This document shows, piece by piece, positions 54,779 to 63,208 of a stretch of DNA of 64,000 nt. The notes under the pieces are model-generated. The model was not told the DNA's origin. It was given only the letters and a program-made list of their open reading frames with translations, and searched no databases. The DNA is from JASMHC01 sp964453855 (GTDB lineage: Bacteria; Pseudomonadota; Alphaproteobacteria; Rhodobacterales; Rhodobacteraceae), in assembly GCA_964453855.1 (NCBI GenBank), contig CAYVRN010000001.1:32556-96555 (forward strand). Direction: 5' to 3'. Both the position numbers and the translations under genes were made by a program. The first letter of the stretch is position 1. Each line of letters starts with the position of its first letter.

Positions 54779-56287
54779 TTATGCGCCCAAACGCATTATT
54801 TTGTGTTGGCCGGTGGCGAAACCGATGTGTTTTTGTTCCATATAAAATTCAAACGAATAATCTCCGCCATCCCGGCCGATTCCGCTGGCTTTGACGCCGC
54901 CAAACGGTGTGGGCAGGTGGCGGACGTTTTCACTATTTACCCAAATCATGCCTGCCTCAAGCTTGTCGGTAAAGCGCAAGGCGCGGGTCAGATCGTTGGT
55001 CCAGACATAGCCTGTTAGGCCGTAGGGTGTGTCGTTGGCGATTTGCAGCGCCTCTTCTTCGGTCGAAAATGGAATTGAGGTCAGAACAGGGCCAAATATT
55101 TCTTCACGGGCAATACGCATCTGGTTGTTGGCATTGGTGAACAACGTTGGGCGGATGAAAAAGCCCTCGTCGCCTATCTTTTCGCCGCCAGCAGCAATGG
55201 TTGCGCCATCTTCCGTAGCTTTGTCAAAGTATGAACAGACCTTTTCATAGTGCTCATTTGACACCAGAGGACCTATTTCAGTTGCCGGATCTAACGGGTG
55301 TCCAACTTTGATGTTGTTGACGCGCGCGATCAACTTGGCCTCGAATTCTTCGCGGATAGTGTCCTGAATTAGTAGGCGAGACGACGAGGTGCAGCGTTCG
55401 CCGTTGATCGAGTAGATCATGAAGATCACAGCATCCAAAGCGCGGTCCAGATCGGCGTCGTCAAACACGATCACAGGGTTCTTACCGCCAAGTTCAAGGT
55501 GCATCCGCTTGAGCGTATCGGCCCCTTGTTTGGTGATGATGCTACCAGTGCGGCTTTCACCGACAAAGGCGATGGCTTTAATCAACGGATGCTCGGTCAG
55601 GCGTTTGCCTGCATCGTGCCCGTAGCCGTTGACGGTATTAAGAACGCCTGGGGGCAAGCCTGCTTCTTCGGCGATTTCCACCAGCAGTCGGGCGGTCAGT
55701 GGGCTGTCTTCGGCTGGCTTGTGAACGACGGTGCAGCCTGCAGCCAATGCAGGGGCAATTTTCCAAGTGGACAGCATAAATGGCGTGTTCCAAGGAGTAA
55801 TTACACCAACTGGCCCAATTGGTACGCGGCTGGTGATGTTCATCAACGTCGGCGATTTCAAATGCTGCCCGTCACGGGCTTGCACGACCTGATCTGCGAA
55901 AAAGCGAAAATTTTCGGCCCCGCGCAATGCTGCTTTGGACATAAAGCGCATGGTCTGGCCAGTGTCCCAGCACTCACACAAGGATATTTCTTCAGCACGC
56001 ACCTCGATCGCGTCGGCAACATTCAACAGGATACGACGGCGTTCTGTAGCGGGCATGTCGCGCCAGGCAGGGAAAGCATCTGCGGCTGCTTCAGCTGCTT
56101 TATTAATGTCCTCCTCGGTTCCTCGCGCGACGTCACAGATCACGCTTTTGTCGACGGGGGACACAGTTTGGAACACGCCTCCGGAACCCAATTGATCTTC
56201 ACCAGCGATGCGGTTGCGAATGCCAGTTTCCTTGAAGCGGCCTAGAAAGCCACTGAGCTTTTGGATGTTCTCGTCAAGTTTGGTCAT
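54779..56287 (-). CDS. hpaE: 5-carboxymethyl-2-hydroxymuconate semialdehyde dehydrogenase
   Basis: This 502-aa NAD-dependent aldehyde dehydrogenase oxidises the ring-cleavage semialdehyde. Motifs: PWNTPFMLSTWKIAPALAAG (about 159-178), MHLELGGKNPVIVFDDADLD (glutamate, about 262) and the catalytic Cys in NGERCTSSSRL (about 296). The start overlaps the hpaF stop (ATGA). Its position between hpaF and hpaD identifies it more firmly than sequence alone. Confidence 0.92.
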   Translation of the reverse strand: MTKLDENIQKLSGFLGRFKETGIRNRIAGEDQLGSGGVFQTVSPVDKSVICDVARGTEEDINKAAEAAADAFPAWRDMPATERRRILLNVADAIEVRAEEISLCECWDTGQTMRFMSKAALRGAENFRFFADQVVQARDGQHLKSPTLMNITSRVPIGPVGVITPWNTPFMLSTWKIAPALAAGCTVVHKPAEDSPLTARLLVEIAEEAGLPPGVLNTVNGYGHDAGKRLTEHPLIKAIAFVGESRTGSIITKQGADTLKRMHLELGGKNPVIVFDDADLDRALDAVIFMIYSINGERCTSSSRLLIQDTIREEFEAKLIARVNNIKVGHPLDPATEIGPLVSNEHYEKVCSYFDKATEDGATIAAGGEKIGDEGFFIRPTLFTNANNQMRIAREEIFGPVLTSIPFSTEEEALQIANDTPYGLTGYVWTNDLTRALRFTDKLEAGMIWVNSENVRHLPTPFGGVKASGIGRDGGDYSFEFYMEQKHIGFATGQHKIMRLGA

Positions 56288-56676
56288 TGCATGTCCTCGG
56301 GCAGGTATTTGCGGATAGAGCTGGTTTTAGGGGAAAGTGTTGGATCAATGTCGCGCATTTCCATCGAGAGCATGAAAGAAGAGCTTTGCAGAAGCTCGGA
56401 ACAATAGGATTCGGCGGCTTGAAATATATGGGCTGTGGCAGCGTCTTTGGCGTCCTGCGACCGACCCGCACGCAACCTGATCGACACGTCCAAAAAGGCA
56501 TGGTCTGGGTTTCCATCGGCCATGCTGAAATGATTGCAGGCCGTAGCTCGTACACGGATACCAGCGGCAGGGAACACGCCGGTTTCAATTGCTGCCAACC
56601 GGATCGTGTCGCAAAAATCGGCGATATCCAGTCTTGCATCCAGATTGGGCGAATAATCGATCATGAAATGGGCCAT
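56284..56676 (-). CDS. hpaF: 5-carboxymethyl-2-hydroxymuconate delta-isomerase
   Basis: This 130-aa protein of the tautomerase-superfamily CHMI group starts MAHFMIDYSPNLDARLDI with the conserved N-terminal segment, and has ACNHFSMADGNPDHAFLDV (about 67-85). It isomerises CHM to its keto form. It is the first gene of the hpa operon, directly downstream of the HpaR operator, with ribosome site GGAGG. Confidence 0.9.
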   Translation of the reverse strand: MAHFMIDYSPNLDARLDIADFCDTIRLAAIETGVFPAAGIRVRATACNHFSMADGNPDHAFLDVSIRLRAGRSQDAKDAATAHIFQAAESYCSELLQSSSFMLSMEMRDIDPTLSPKTSSIRKYLPEDMQ

Positions 56677-56690
56677 AGGCTCCTCCTTAA

Positions 56691-56708
56691 TAGTTAATTT
56701 GTTAACTA
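56691..56708. promoter_or_regulatory. HpaR operator between hpaF and hpaR
   Basis: A perfect inverted repeat TAGTTAA-TTTG-TTAACTA lies in the 87-bp divergent gap, 15 bp before hpaF and 56 bp before hpaR. MarR-family regulators bind such short palindromes; HpaR represses the hpa genes until the aromatic acid is present. The palindrome is seen and the binding is inferred. Confidence 0.78.
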
Positions 56709-56763
56709 AAAGCGATTCTTGTCAAGTCCCGTGATTTCCGACACCATCGGATCAACAAAATGA

Positions 56764-57228
56764 ATGGAAGATATGAGCCAGATCAACGACGTGCCCGCCA
56801 AGCAGCAACTGACATCGACAAATCGTTCTCTGCCGATTGCTTTGCTGCGTGCCCGTGAGAAAGTGATGGGGCCATACCGTGAAATGTTGGCGGCTAGTGG
56901 CATTTCCGAGCAGAAGTGGCGCGTGTTGAGAGTCGTCGATGAACAGGGGCCGATCACGCAAGCTCGAATTGCCGAAGCGGCTTGTTTGATGTTGCCCAGC
57001 CTGACGCGCATTCTGAAAGCTATGGAAGATGATAGGTTGTTGACCCGTGAAACCTCGGCTGAAGATCGTCGAGCGACCATGGTTGATCTAACGGATAATG
57101 GTCGCGCATTGATTGCGCAGCATTCGCTTCAGGGCAAAGAGATCGCCAAAAACCTTGCAGACACTTTCGGGCAAGAGCGGTTGGATCAACTGCTGGATTT
57201 GTTGGAAGAGTTGCGCAAACTGCCCTAG
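56764..57228 (+). CDS. hpaR: MarR-family regulator of homoprotocatechuate catabolism
   Basis: This 154-aa winged-helix dimer contains ITQARIAEAACLMLPSLTRI as the recognition helix region (about 60-80) and TSAEDRRATMVDLTDNGRAL as the wing (about 96-115), both typical of the HpaR subgroup. It is divergent from hpaF across the operator and so probably autoregulated. Two ATGs (56764 and 56773) are possible starts. Confidence 0.92.
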   Translation: MEDMSQINDVPAKQQLTSTNRSLPIALLRAREKVMGPYREMLAASGISEQKWRVLRVVDEQGPITQARIAEAACLMLPSLTRILKAMEDDRLLTRETSAEDRRATMVDLTDNGRALIAQHSLQGKEIAKNLADTFGQERLDQLLDLLEELRKLP

Positions 57229-57234
57229 GACTAT

Positions 57235-57480
57235 TTGCCGAAGTAGCGCCCGATCACAAATCGGAATGCTCCGGCCATACAGGCGATGGCCGCAAGCCAA
57301 AGCAAAGCCCCGCGCCACCATGGGCCTTGGTTGANNNNNNNNNNNNNNNNNNNNNNNNNNNNNNNNNNNNNNNNNNNNNNNNNNNNNNNNNNNNNNNNNN
57401 NNNNNNNNNNNNNNNNNNNNNNNNNNNNNNNNNNTGGTTGAAATGACTTCGCCGGTGCTGCGGGGATTTCTATTGGTCAT
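57235..57480 (-). CDS. Small membrane protein after flhB, interrupted by gap
   Basis: The N-terminal piece MTNRNPRSTGEVIST starts at 57480, overlapping the flhB stop (ATGA). After the N block the best continuation is a hydrophobic frame NQGPWWRGALLWLAAIACMA, then GAFRFVIGRYFGK and TAG at 57235-57237, which gives a one-helix C-terminus. The two pieces fit one short protein coupled to flhB, but the gap hides the link, so total length is unknown. I do not recognise a family. Confidence 0.5.
57335..57434. other. Assembly gap, 100 N, downstream of flhB
   Basis: Exactly 100 N. The flanks share TGGTTGA, but collapsing on these 7 bases breaks the membrane-helix frame, so real sequence is probably missing here. 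Confidence 0.95.
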
Positions 57481-58343
57481 GTCTTAGCACCTTTCATGAC
57501 TTGTCCGAATTCATCAAACAGCAAATCTTTCGGAACGTCGACCTTCGGGCGTATCGAAGCCTGTCCGCGGTTGATACGATAGACGTGAGCAAGGATCGTT
57601 GCGACAGCGGTATATAGTTCATATGAAATCTCGGCGCCGATATCTCCGGTGAAGTACAAGGCACGCGCAAGCGGTGGAATACGCATGACTTGGACGCGGG
57701 CATCTTTTGCACGAGCGATAATTTCATGCGCCATCGGACCTTTACCCATCGCAACGATGGTCGGCGCGCCTTCTTGACCCGGTTTGTATTTAACAGCGAC
57801 GGCAAAGTGGGTTGGGTTGGTAATTACTGCAGTTGCTGTTGGCACATCATTCAACGCAGCGCGCTGTTGCGAGGCTTTCTGTGACGCTTCCATCTGGCGA
57901 CGGCGGATTGCCCCCTTCAACTCGGGCGAGCCTTCAGATTGCTTGTGTTCGTCTTTGATTTCCTGACGCGACATCCGCAGACTTTTCGTCGTGCTATAAA
58001 TTTGCCAACCAAGATCGATGGCCCCAATAATTGCCAGTCCGATTAAAAGCGATGAAACCACTTGAATTACGCTGGTACCGAGAATTCCAACAGCGTCGCC
58101 AGCATCCATGAATGTTGTTTTATCCAATCGCGGAAGCAGTGCGTACACAACGCCAGCCGCGGATGCGACTAAAAGAGAGACTTTGAGAATGGCCTTGCCG
58201 AGCTCTACCAAAGCCTGAGTTGAAAACATCCGTTTCAAGCCTTTCATCGGATTGATTTTCTCGGGTTTGAATTTCATCGCCTTTGGAGCAAAGTTAATCC
58301 CGCCAATGCTTGCTTGCATGAGCAAAACTATAATGAGCAGTGG
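57477..58343 (-). CDS. flhB: Flagellar export protein FlhB, N-terminally truncated
   Basis: About 288 residues of a normally 350-380 aa membrane protein of the flagellar export gate, which switches export from rod/hook to filament. Homology runs from PLLIIVLLMQASIGGINFAP to the C-terminus: NPMKGLKRMFSTQALVELGK, later membrane helices, and the self-cleavage site NPTH (in ITNPTHFAVAVKY). The first 80-90 residues are absent, and at about 58343 the sequence switches to fliA on the other strand. The open frame continues to 58412, but that part is antisense to fliA. Confidence 0.88.
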   Translation of the reverse strand, partial: PLLIIVLLMQASIGGINFAPKAMKFKPEKINPMKGLKRMFSTQALVELGKAILKVSLLVASAAGVVYALLPRLDKTTFMDAGDAVGILGTSVIQVVSSLLIGLAIIGAIDLGWQIYSTTKSLRMSRQEIKDEHKQSEGSPELKGAIRRRQMEASQKASQQRAALNDVPTATAVITNPTHFAVAVKYKPGQEGAPTIVAMGKGPMAHEIIARAKDARVQVMRIPPLARALYFTGDIGAEISYELYTAVATILAHVYRINRGQASIRPKVDVPKDLLFDEFGQVMKGAKT

Positions 58344-58745
58344 TTGGAAAATCAGTTGGGTCGAGCGCCAGAAGCAAGTGAAGTGGCCAAGCACCTTGAA
58401 TTGGGTCTTCAAGAATATACCGAGTGGCAGTCACGGTTTGAGGCAAATCACGTCCAGTCGCTGGACGAGATCTACACCGACCATTCAATCCTGTTCAAAG
58501 ATCAAAATCCATCGCCTGAGGACTCGACCCATCAAAGCCAGATGAAGGCGCAACTGCGTTTGGCACTGGAAAAACTGCCAGAACGCGAAGCATTGGTGCT
58601 TCAACTGTACTATGTTGAAGAGCTGAACGTATACGAGGTCGCGGCCATTTTGGGCGTGACGACTGGTCGTGTCTCGCAGATCAAGAAAGCGGCAGTAGAA
58701 CGACTGCGCGCATTCATCGAAGACAGCATTGGCGGCACCGAGTAA
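58344..58745 (+). CDS. fliA: Flagellar sigma factor FliA (sigma-28), C-terminal fragment
   Basis: About 133 residues cover part of sigma region 3 (LENQLGRAPEASEVAKHLEL) and all of region 4 (LEKLPEREALVLQLYYVEEL, VAAILGVTTGRVSQIKKAAV), which reads the -35 element. Region 2, which binds the -10 element and core polymerase, is missing because the upstream DNA is flhB on the opposite strand. As written the gene could not make a working sigma factor. It converges on the response regulator gene. Confidence 0.87.
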   Translation: MENQLGRAPEASEVAKHLELGLQEYTEWQSRFEANHVQSLDEIYTDHSILFKDQNPSPEDSTHQSQMKAQLRLALEKLPEREALVLQLYYVEELNVYEVAAILGVTTGRVSQIKKAAVERLRAFIEDSIGGTE

Positions 58746-58760
58746 GGTGAAGCCTAATCT

Positions 58761-59399
58761 TTAAAGGATTCCCAGATCACGGGCATTGATAACCGCGTGT
58801 GTACGGTTGTTTGCATCCAGCTTTTTACAGATCGACTTGACGTGCATTTTAATCGTGGCTTCAGACAGATTGATCGCGTTTGCGATTTCCTTGTTCTGCA
58901 TGCCTTCGCCCAGATAGGTCAGAACCGTCATCTCGCGAGCGGATAGCGGGTTTGTCTCGGACTGAGTTGTGTTCATGTCATCGCGCATCAATGACAAAGG
59001 CATGTAGGTTTCGCCAGCTTTGATAAAGCGGATCGCGTTCGCAAGGCTGCGTGCGGGAATGGTTTTCGGCAGAATGCCAGCAGCACCCGAGGCCAAGGCT
59101 TCATCCACCATGCGGCGTGTCGGGCTGCCGGTAATGATTGCGACCGGATTTCCACCATTTGCTTTGATTGCGCGTGTCAGGCCTTGCAGGCCGTTCATGC
59201 CAGGCATGTGATAGTCCAGAAGGATGACGTCAAAAACGCCATGTTCAGCGACCACATCCAGCGCATCGTCCAAGGTTTTTGCCGTCTTCACTTTGAAACC
59301 ATTTTCCTCGGACAGATACATGGCCAGAAAATCCAGTATCATTCCGTGGTCGTCTGCGATCAAAAGGCTGATCAGATCACTTTGCCCGCCGTCTTGCAC
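58761..59399 (-). CDS. LuxR/NarL-family response regulator
   Basis: This 212-aa two-component regulator has a receiver domain (about 10-128) with acidic pocket ADD at 15-17, phospho-acceptor D62 in LLDYHMPG, and Lys in LPKTIPARSL (about 115). The C-terminal LuxR-type helix-turn-helix reads LSAREMTVLTYLGEGMQNKE and AINLSEATIKMHVKSICKKL. It is divergent from the hybrid histidine kinase across a 383-bp AT-rich gap, so the two are a plausible signalling pair. Targets are unknown; proximity to flagellar genes is suggestive only. Confidence 0.9.
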   Translation of the reverse strand: MQDGGQSDLISLLIADDHGMILDFLAMYLSEENGFKVKTAKTLDDALDVVAEHGVFDVILLDYHMPGMNGLQGLTRAIKANGGNPVAIITGSPTRRMVDEALASGAAGILPKTIPARSLANAIRFIKAGETYMPLSLMRDDMNTTQSETNPLSAREMTVLTYLGEGMQNKEIANAINLSEATIKMHVKSICKKLDANNRTHAVINARDLGIL

Positions 59400-59782
59400 T
59401 AAATCGGTCCTTCTTATGGGTGGGTACTATTCACTACTGGCCCCAGTATACTTTTGGGCGGAAAACCCGCAAGCATCTATTTAAAAACATGAATAAAGAA
59501 ACACCTCAATAAAAATAATGGGTTGAAATTGCTTTAGTAAGTACACCGTCACAAAATGTTATACTAAAACATGTATAAATATGCGTAAGTATATAAAAAT
59601 ATCCAAAAAGTCATGATACCTTATAGCCTAATGGCTGCTAGTATGACGCCCATGTGTGTCGGGTGCTTCATCGAGTCTGGGTTTCAGAAATAATCAGACT
59701 AAAGTCCTTAAAGAGTGCAATAAATTATTGAAAACACGGTCGAGGTGACGGCCGAGCGATTGAGAATAATACAGGCAAACGA
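59400..59782. promoter_or_regulatory. AT-rich divergent intergenic region
   Basis: A 383-bp region without a convincing ORF, markedly AT-rich between about 59480 and 59620 (runs such as TATAAATATG and TATATAAAAATAT). It should hold both promoters for the response regulator and the hybrid kinase. I see no clean palindrome or terminator. Curved or AT-rich DNA here could be a silencing or nucleoid-protein site. Confidence 0.5.
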
Positions 59783-62344
59783 TTGAAGCAGATATTTGAA
59801 CGCAGTTTTGGTGGGGTGGACCGAAGCGTTTTTCGCTTCGCGGTCGTCCTGTTGTTTCTGACGTTCGCTCTTGCCGCGTCTGTTGCAGTTTTTGCCTCAA
59901 AAAAGCACGCGGCCGATCAAAACTGGGCGGCAGAACGGGAAATTCATAAAGTCATTGGCGACATGCAGAGGGCCTTTAACTCACTGTTTCAGAGTGTAAA
60001 TGCAATGACGGGGAACGCGCCAAATTACACTTTGTTGAAAGCTGCGGTGAATGAGATCGAAAAAACGGCCGAGGATTACGACTCAGCCGTTTTAGAAAAC
60101 GCATATCTCGCCAGCAAATCACCCATGCCGGTTGCAGCGATTGCACAGGCTCAGTTGGCTGAACTCCTGCAATTATTTCAGGACACGGCTACTGCGTCCA
60201 ACGGAGTTGTGGTTCTTCAATCACTTCACGATGATGTTCTGATTTCGGCGCAGGATTTCTCGAACCGGTTGAATGACGAAAGATTAGAGATTGATCGCGC
60301 GCTTAACTCTGGGCTGATTGTCCTTGGTTCCGGCCTTGGGCTGGTAATCTTCGTCTTATCCATCATGGTCGCAAAAGTTTTGATCTCTGCGCGGCGGCAA
60401 AAGTATCATTATCAGTATTCAGTTGAAGTGCAGGGTAATTTGCGTGCGGTAATCGAGGCCTCTTTGGATGCCGTAATCGTGTTCGGTAAGAGTGGCAATG
60501 TTCTCGAATTTAACTCATCAGCTGAACGTATTCTGCATATTGAGAAGAAGAATGTGCTTGGGAAAAGTTTGTCGCGGGTATTGGAGCTTTCGTTAGAGAA
60601 CTCTCCGATGGACACGGCTCAGGACAAGTGCATGCTGATCACTCTAGGGCCTGGTCGATACATTGCGAATGCTCGACGCTCCGACGGCTCATCTCTGCCG
60701 GTCGAAGTTGGCATATCCGAAACACGAGGCGGCAGTGGTCAAGAGCTGAAGATCGCTTATCTTCGCGATTTAACCAGTCAGAAAAAGCGCGAAGCTGCAC
60801 TGGAGCAGGCTAAAGACGACGCGCTAAAAGGTGAAAGAGCGAAGTCGAGGTTTTTGGCGGTCGTCAGCCATGAAATGCGAACCCCACTGAACGGTCTGCT
60901 GGCAGGCGTTGAGCTTCTGAAGGCCACATCGGAACTGACTGACCGACAGAAGTGGCTGGCGGACGTTATTCAGGATTCGGGGAAAAATGCGTTGGATCAG
61001 GTTGATAACGTCCTTGAAATGACGCGACTGGAAGGATCTCAAGGCAGTGATGAAGACCGCGCCGTATTTCGGCCAAGCATCGTTATTGAACAAATCATAT
61101 CGGAAGTGGCCGCCTCTGCGTCGCTTCAGGGAAATACGGTCACCTTTAAGAACGTTGGAGTATTTGACCCCGTGGTTGCCGGATCAGAATTGTTGTTCCG
61201 ACGCATTGTGCAAAACCTGCTGAAGAATGCGAACAAGTTTACTCAAGATGGGCAGGTGAACGTCGTTCTGGAAGCAGGCGGTCCAGAAACGGATGGAAAA
61301 ACACCAATCAAGGTGTCCATTGAAGATACCGGCATCGGCATCTCTTACGAACATCAAGAGCGTATTTTCAGAGATTTCGAAGCAGTAGATTCCAGTTTTT
61401 CAAGACGGGCGGATGGTGCCGGGCTGGGCCTAAGTATTTCAAAGCGCGCTGCGGAAGCCATGACTGGCCGTATTCATCTGGTCAGTAAGATTAACGAAGG
61501 AAGTACCTTTACGTTCAGCGTGAATTTACCTGTCGCCGATGAAAACGATTTGATAGCTGCGGAGTTACAGGACGAATCCGAGGTGAAGTCGTTGGACATT
61601 CTTGTTGTTGAAGACAATAACGTAAATCGTGATATGCTCTGTGAAATTCTAGAACTTGAAGGGCATAGCGTAGCAGAGGCTGAAAACGGTAAAGAAGCGG
61701 TTGATATTGCCAATGATATTCATTTTGATGTTATTTTGATGGATATTAGTATGCCCGTGATGGATGGACTTGAAGCCACACGGCAGATCCGCGCGGAAGG
61801 CAGATTCCCAGATACACCTATTATCGGTGTTACAGCACACGCTCTGCCAGAACAGGTTGAAAGATTTGTTCAGACAGGCATGAATGAAGTAGTGCTCAAA
61901 CCGATTTCTATTGGGGCGATCTCAAAGGTATTGGCCAAGTTTAGGGCCGGAAAGGTAACCATGTCCGACGATTATACGCTTCACGGTGCGTCAAGCCCGA
62001 CAGAAATGGATCCGACATTTGTCGATCAGGATACCTATGGTCCTTTGCTGGAGATTTTGGGTGCAGATGCTGTTCGGGGCTATGTCCAACAGTTTCTGGA
62101 CGATTTCGATGCGGTGCTTCCCGAGGTCAAAGCTCTTCACGCAAACGGACAGGGTGAAGAAGCAGCAACTACTGCACACAAGATTGCTGGTTCCGCCGCG
62201 GTTTTAGGGGCAGCAGGCGCCCGCTCGCTTTTGATCAGTTTCGAGGACGCGTCCCGCTCGGGCGATCTAGAGAAATGTGATCGTTTGCTTGTCGAAATCG
62301 AAAACCTAAAGGGTAAAATCGGTCCAGTGTTGATGCCCAAATAG
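59783..62344 (+). CDS. Hybrid histidine kinase with PAS, receiver and HPt domains
   Basis: This 853-aa membrane phosphorelay protein has TM1 (about 17-38) and TM2 (about 177-200) flanking a helical periplasmic sensor. A PAS domain (about 215-330) precedes HisKA with H363 in VVSHEMRTPLNGLLAG, and HATPase motifs (LLKNANKFTQ, DTGIGI, GAGLGLSISK). The receiver carries D654 in VILMDISMPVMDG, and the C-terminal HPt domain H799 in TAHKIAGSAAVLGA. All relay residues are intact, so signal could pass H363-D654-H799 to a separate regulator, most simply the divergent LuxR-type one. It starts with TTG; no better ATG was found. Confidence 0.9.
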   Translation: MKQIFERSFGGVDRSVFRFAVVLLFLTFALAASVAVFASKKHAADQNWAAEREIHKVIGDMQRAFNSLFQSVNAMTGNAPNYTLLKAAVNEIEKTAEDYDSAVLENAYLASKSPMPVAAIAQAQLAELLQLFQDTATASNGVVVLQSLHDDVLISAQDFSNRLNDERLEIDRALNSGLIVLGSGLGLVIFVLSIMVAKVLISARRQKYHYQYSVEVQGNLRAVIEASLDAVIVFGKSGNVLEFNSSAERILHIEKKNVLGKSLSRVLELSLENSPMDTAQDKCMLITLGPGRYIANARRSDGSSLPVEVGISETRGGSGQELKIAYLRDLTSQKKREAALEQAKDDALKGERAKSRFLAVVSHEMRTPLNGLLAGVELLKATSELTDRQKWLADVIQDSGKNALDQVDNVLEMTRLEGSQGSDEDRAVFRPSIVIEQIISEVAASASLQGNTVTFKNVGVFDPVVAGSELLFRRIVQNLLKNANKFTQDGQVNVVLEAGGPETDGKTPIKVSIEDTGIGISYEHQERIFRDFEAVDSSFSRRADGAGLGLSISKRAAEAMTGRIHLVSKINEGSTFTFSVNLPVADENDLIAAELQDESEVKSLDILVVEDNNVNRDMLCEILELEGHSVAEAENGKEAVDIANDIHFDVILMDISMPVMDGLEATRQIRAEGRFPDTPIIGVTAHALPEQVERFVQTGMNEVVLKPISIGAISKVLAKFRAGKVTMSDDYTLHGASSPTEMDPTFVDQDTYGPLLEILGADAVRGYVQQFLDDFDAVLPEVKALHANGQGEEAATTAHKIAGSAAVLGAAGARSLLISFEDASRSGDLEKCDRLLVEIENLKGKIGPVLMPK

Positions 62345-62381
62345 GGCGTGCCATTTCCATTCAGCCGTCGCGAGTTCAGCT

Positions 62382-63196
62382 TTAAGTTTCCTCTGTACCG
62401 GGTAGGGTTTCACCTTCGTCAGTGTCTGTCATGCTTGACAAGTCTGACAGCATAGCAAAGCTATTGGATAGATCAGTCTCGCTGGCCGTTGGCGAGCTGT
62501 TTATCTTTGCACTGGTTGCTGATTCAGCAGCTTCTTCCACGCTCGCGTCAGCGTCAGAGCCACCCAAAGCGCCTAGCATATCCAGTGCGGATGGATCTAA
62601 GGCTGCTGGCTCGCTTTTTTCGGCAGTGGGTTTAGATGCTTCGGCCTGGTTATGGCATTTTGCCAAACCCAAAAAGAGATGCTCAGATAGACGGCTAGCG
62701 CAGCCCACGGGCTGATGGCGAAACAAAAGGCGGTGATTGCCTGGGCTCCTGCCATGACAGACCACAATCGCACGTTCATCAACCACAAAGGCGCAGCGAC
62801 CAGGGCAAGCAATGGCTTATGAAGTGAGTGCAGCTCGTAATAGCCTTGGCGATTGCGCAGAATTTCCCAGTTCTCAAGTGATCGTGGATCAAGCGGTTTT
62901 CTGTCTGCAAAATCAATCTCGGGTACGGCCACCTCTTGCCAGCGACACAGATCATAAGTACCGCTGAGGATCGTAAACTCCAACCCATTCCGTAGAAATG
63001 TTAAAGCCAACTGAGATGTTTTGCGCCTGGCGAACTTGCCGCGCAACGAGTTCTTGTTGCCTGTGAATCGCTCTCCGTTGACTGCAATCAAGCAATCGCC
63101 TGGGCGCAGTCCAAAGTCGTTCCCGACCGCCCCACGCTGAACGTAGCTCACCCGAATGGTATATTCAGCTTGGCCGTTTTGGGCTTCGGTTTCCAT
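62382..63196 (-). pseudogene. PDZ-like membrane protein with acidic tail, frameshifted
   Basis: The first frame (63196 down to 62597) gives 199 aa: a PDZ-like fold (RVSYVQRGAVGNDFGLRPGD, LIAVNGERFTGNKNSLRGK), then two hydrophobic helices (LLALVAAPLWLMNVRLWSVM and AFCFAISPWAALAVYLSISF). The second frame from about 62650 to 62382 is protein-like and acidic (PTAEKSEPAALDPSALDMLG, SDADASVEEAAES). One base missing between about 62620 and 62665, near AAAAAA, would join them into about 271 aa. It lies 12 bp behind the coiled-coil membrane protein. The family is unknown to me. Confidence 0.6.
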
Positions 63197-63208
63197 TTTC
63201 CGCTCGAA

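Noticed and set aside
57328..57441. Closing the gap by the shared 7-base TGGTTGA as for the 55-bp case
   Set aside because: Seven bases can match by chance, and the resulting frame destroys the membrane-helix C-terminus.
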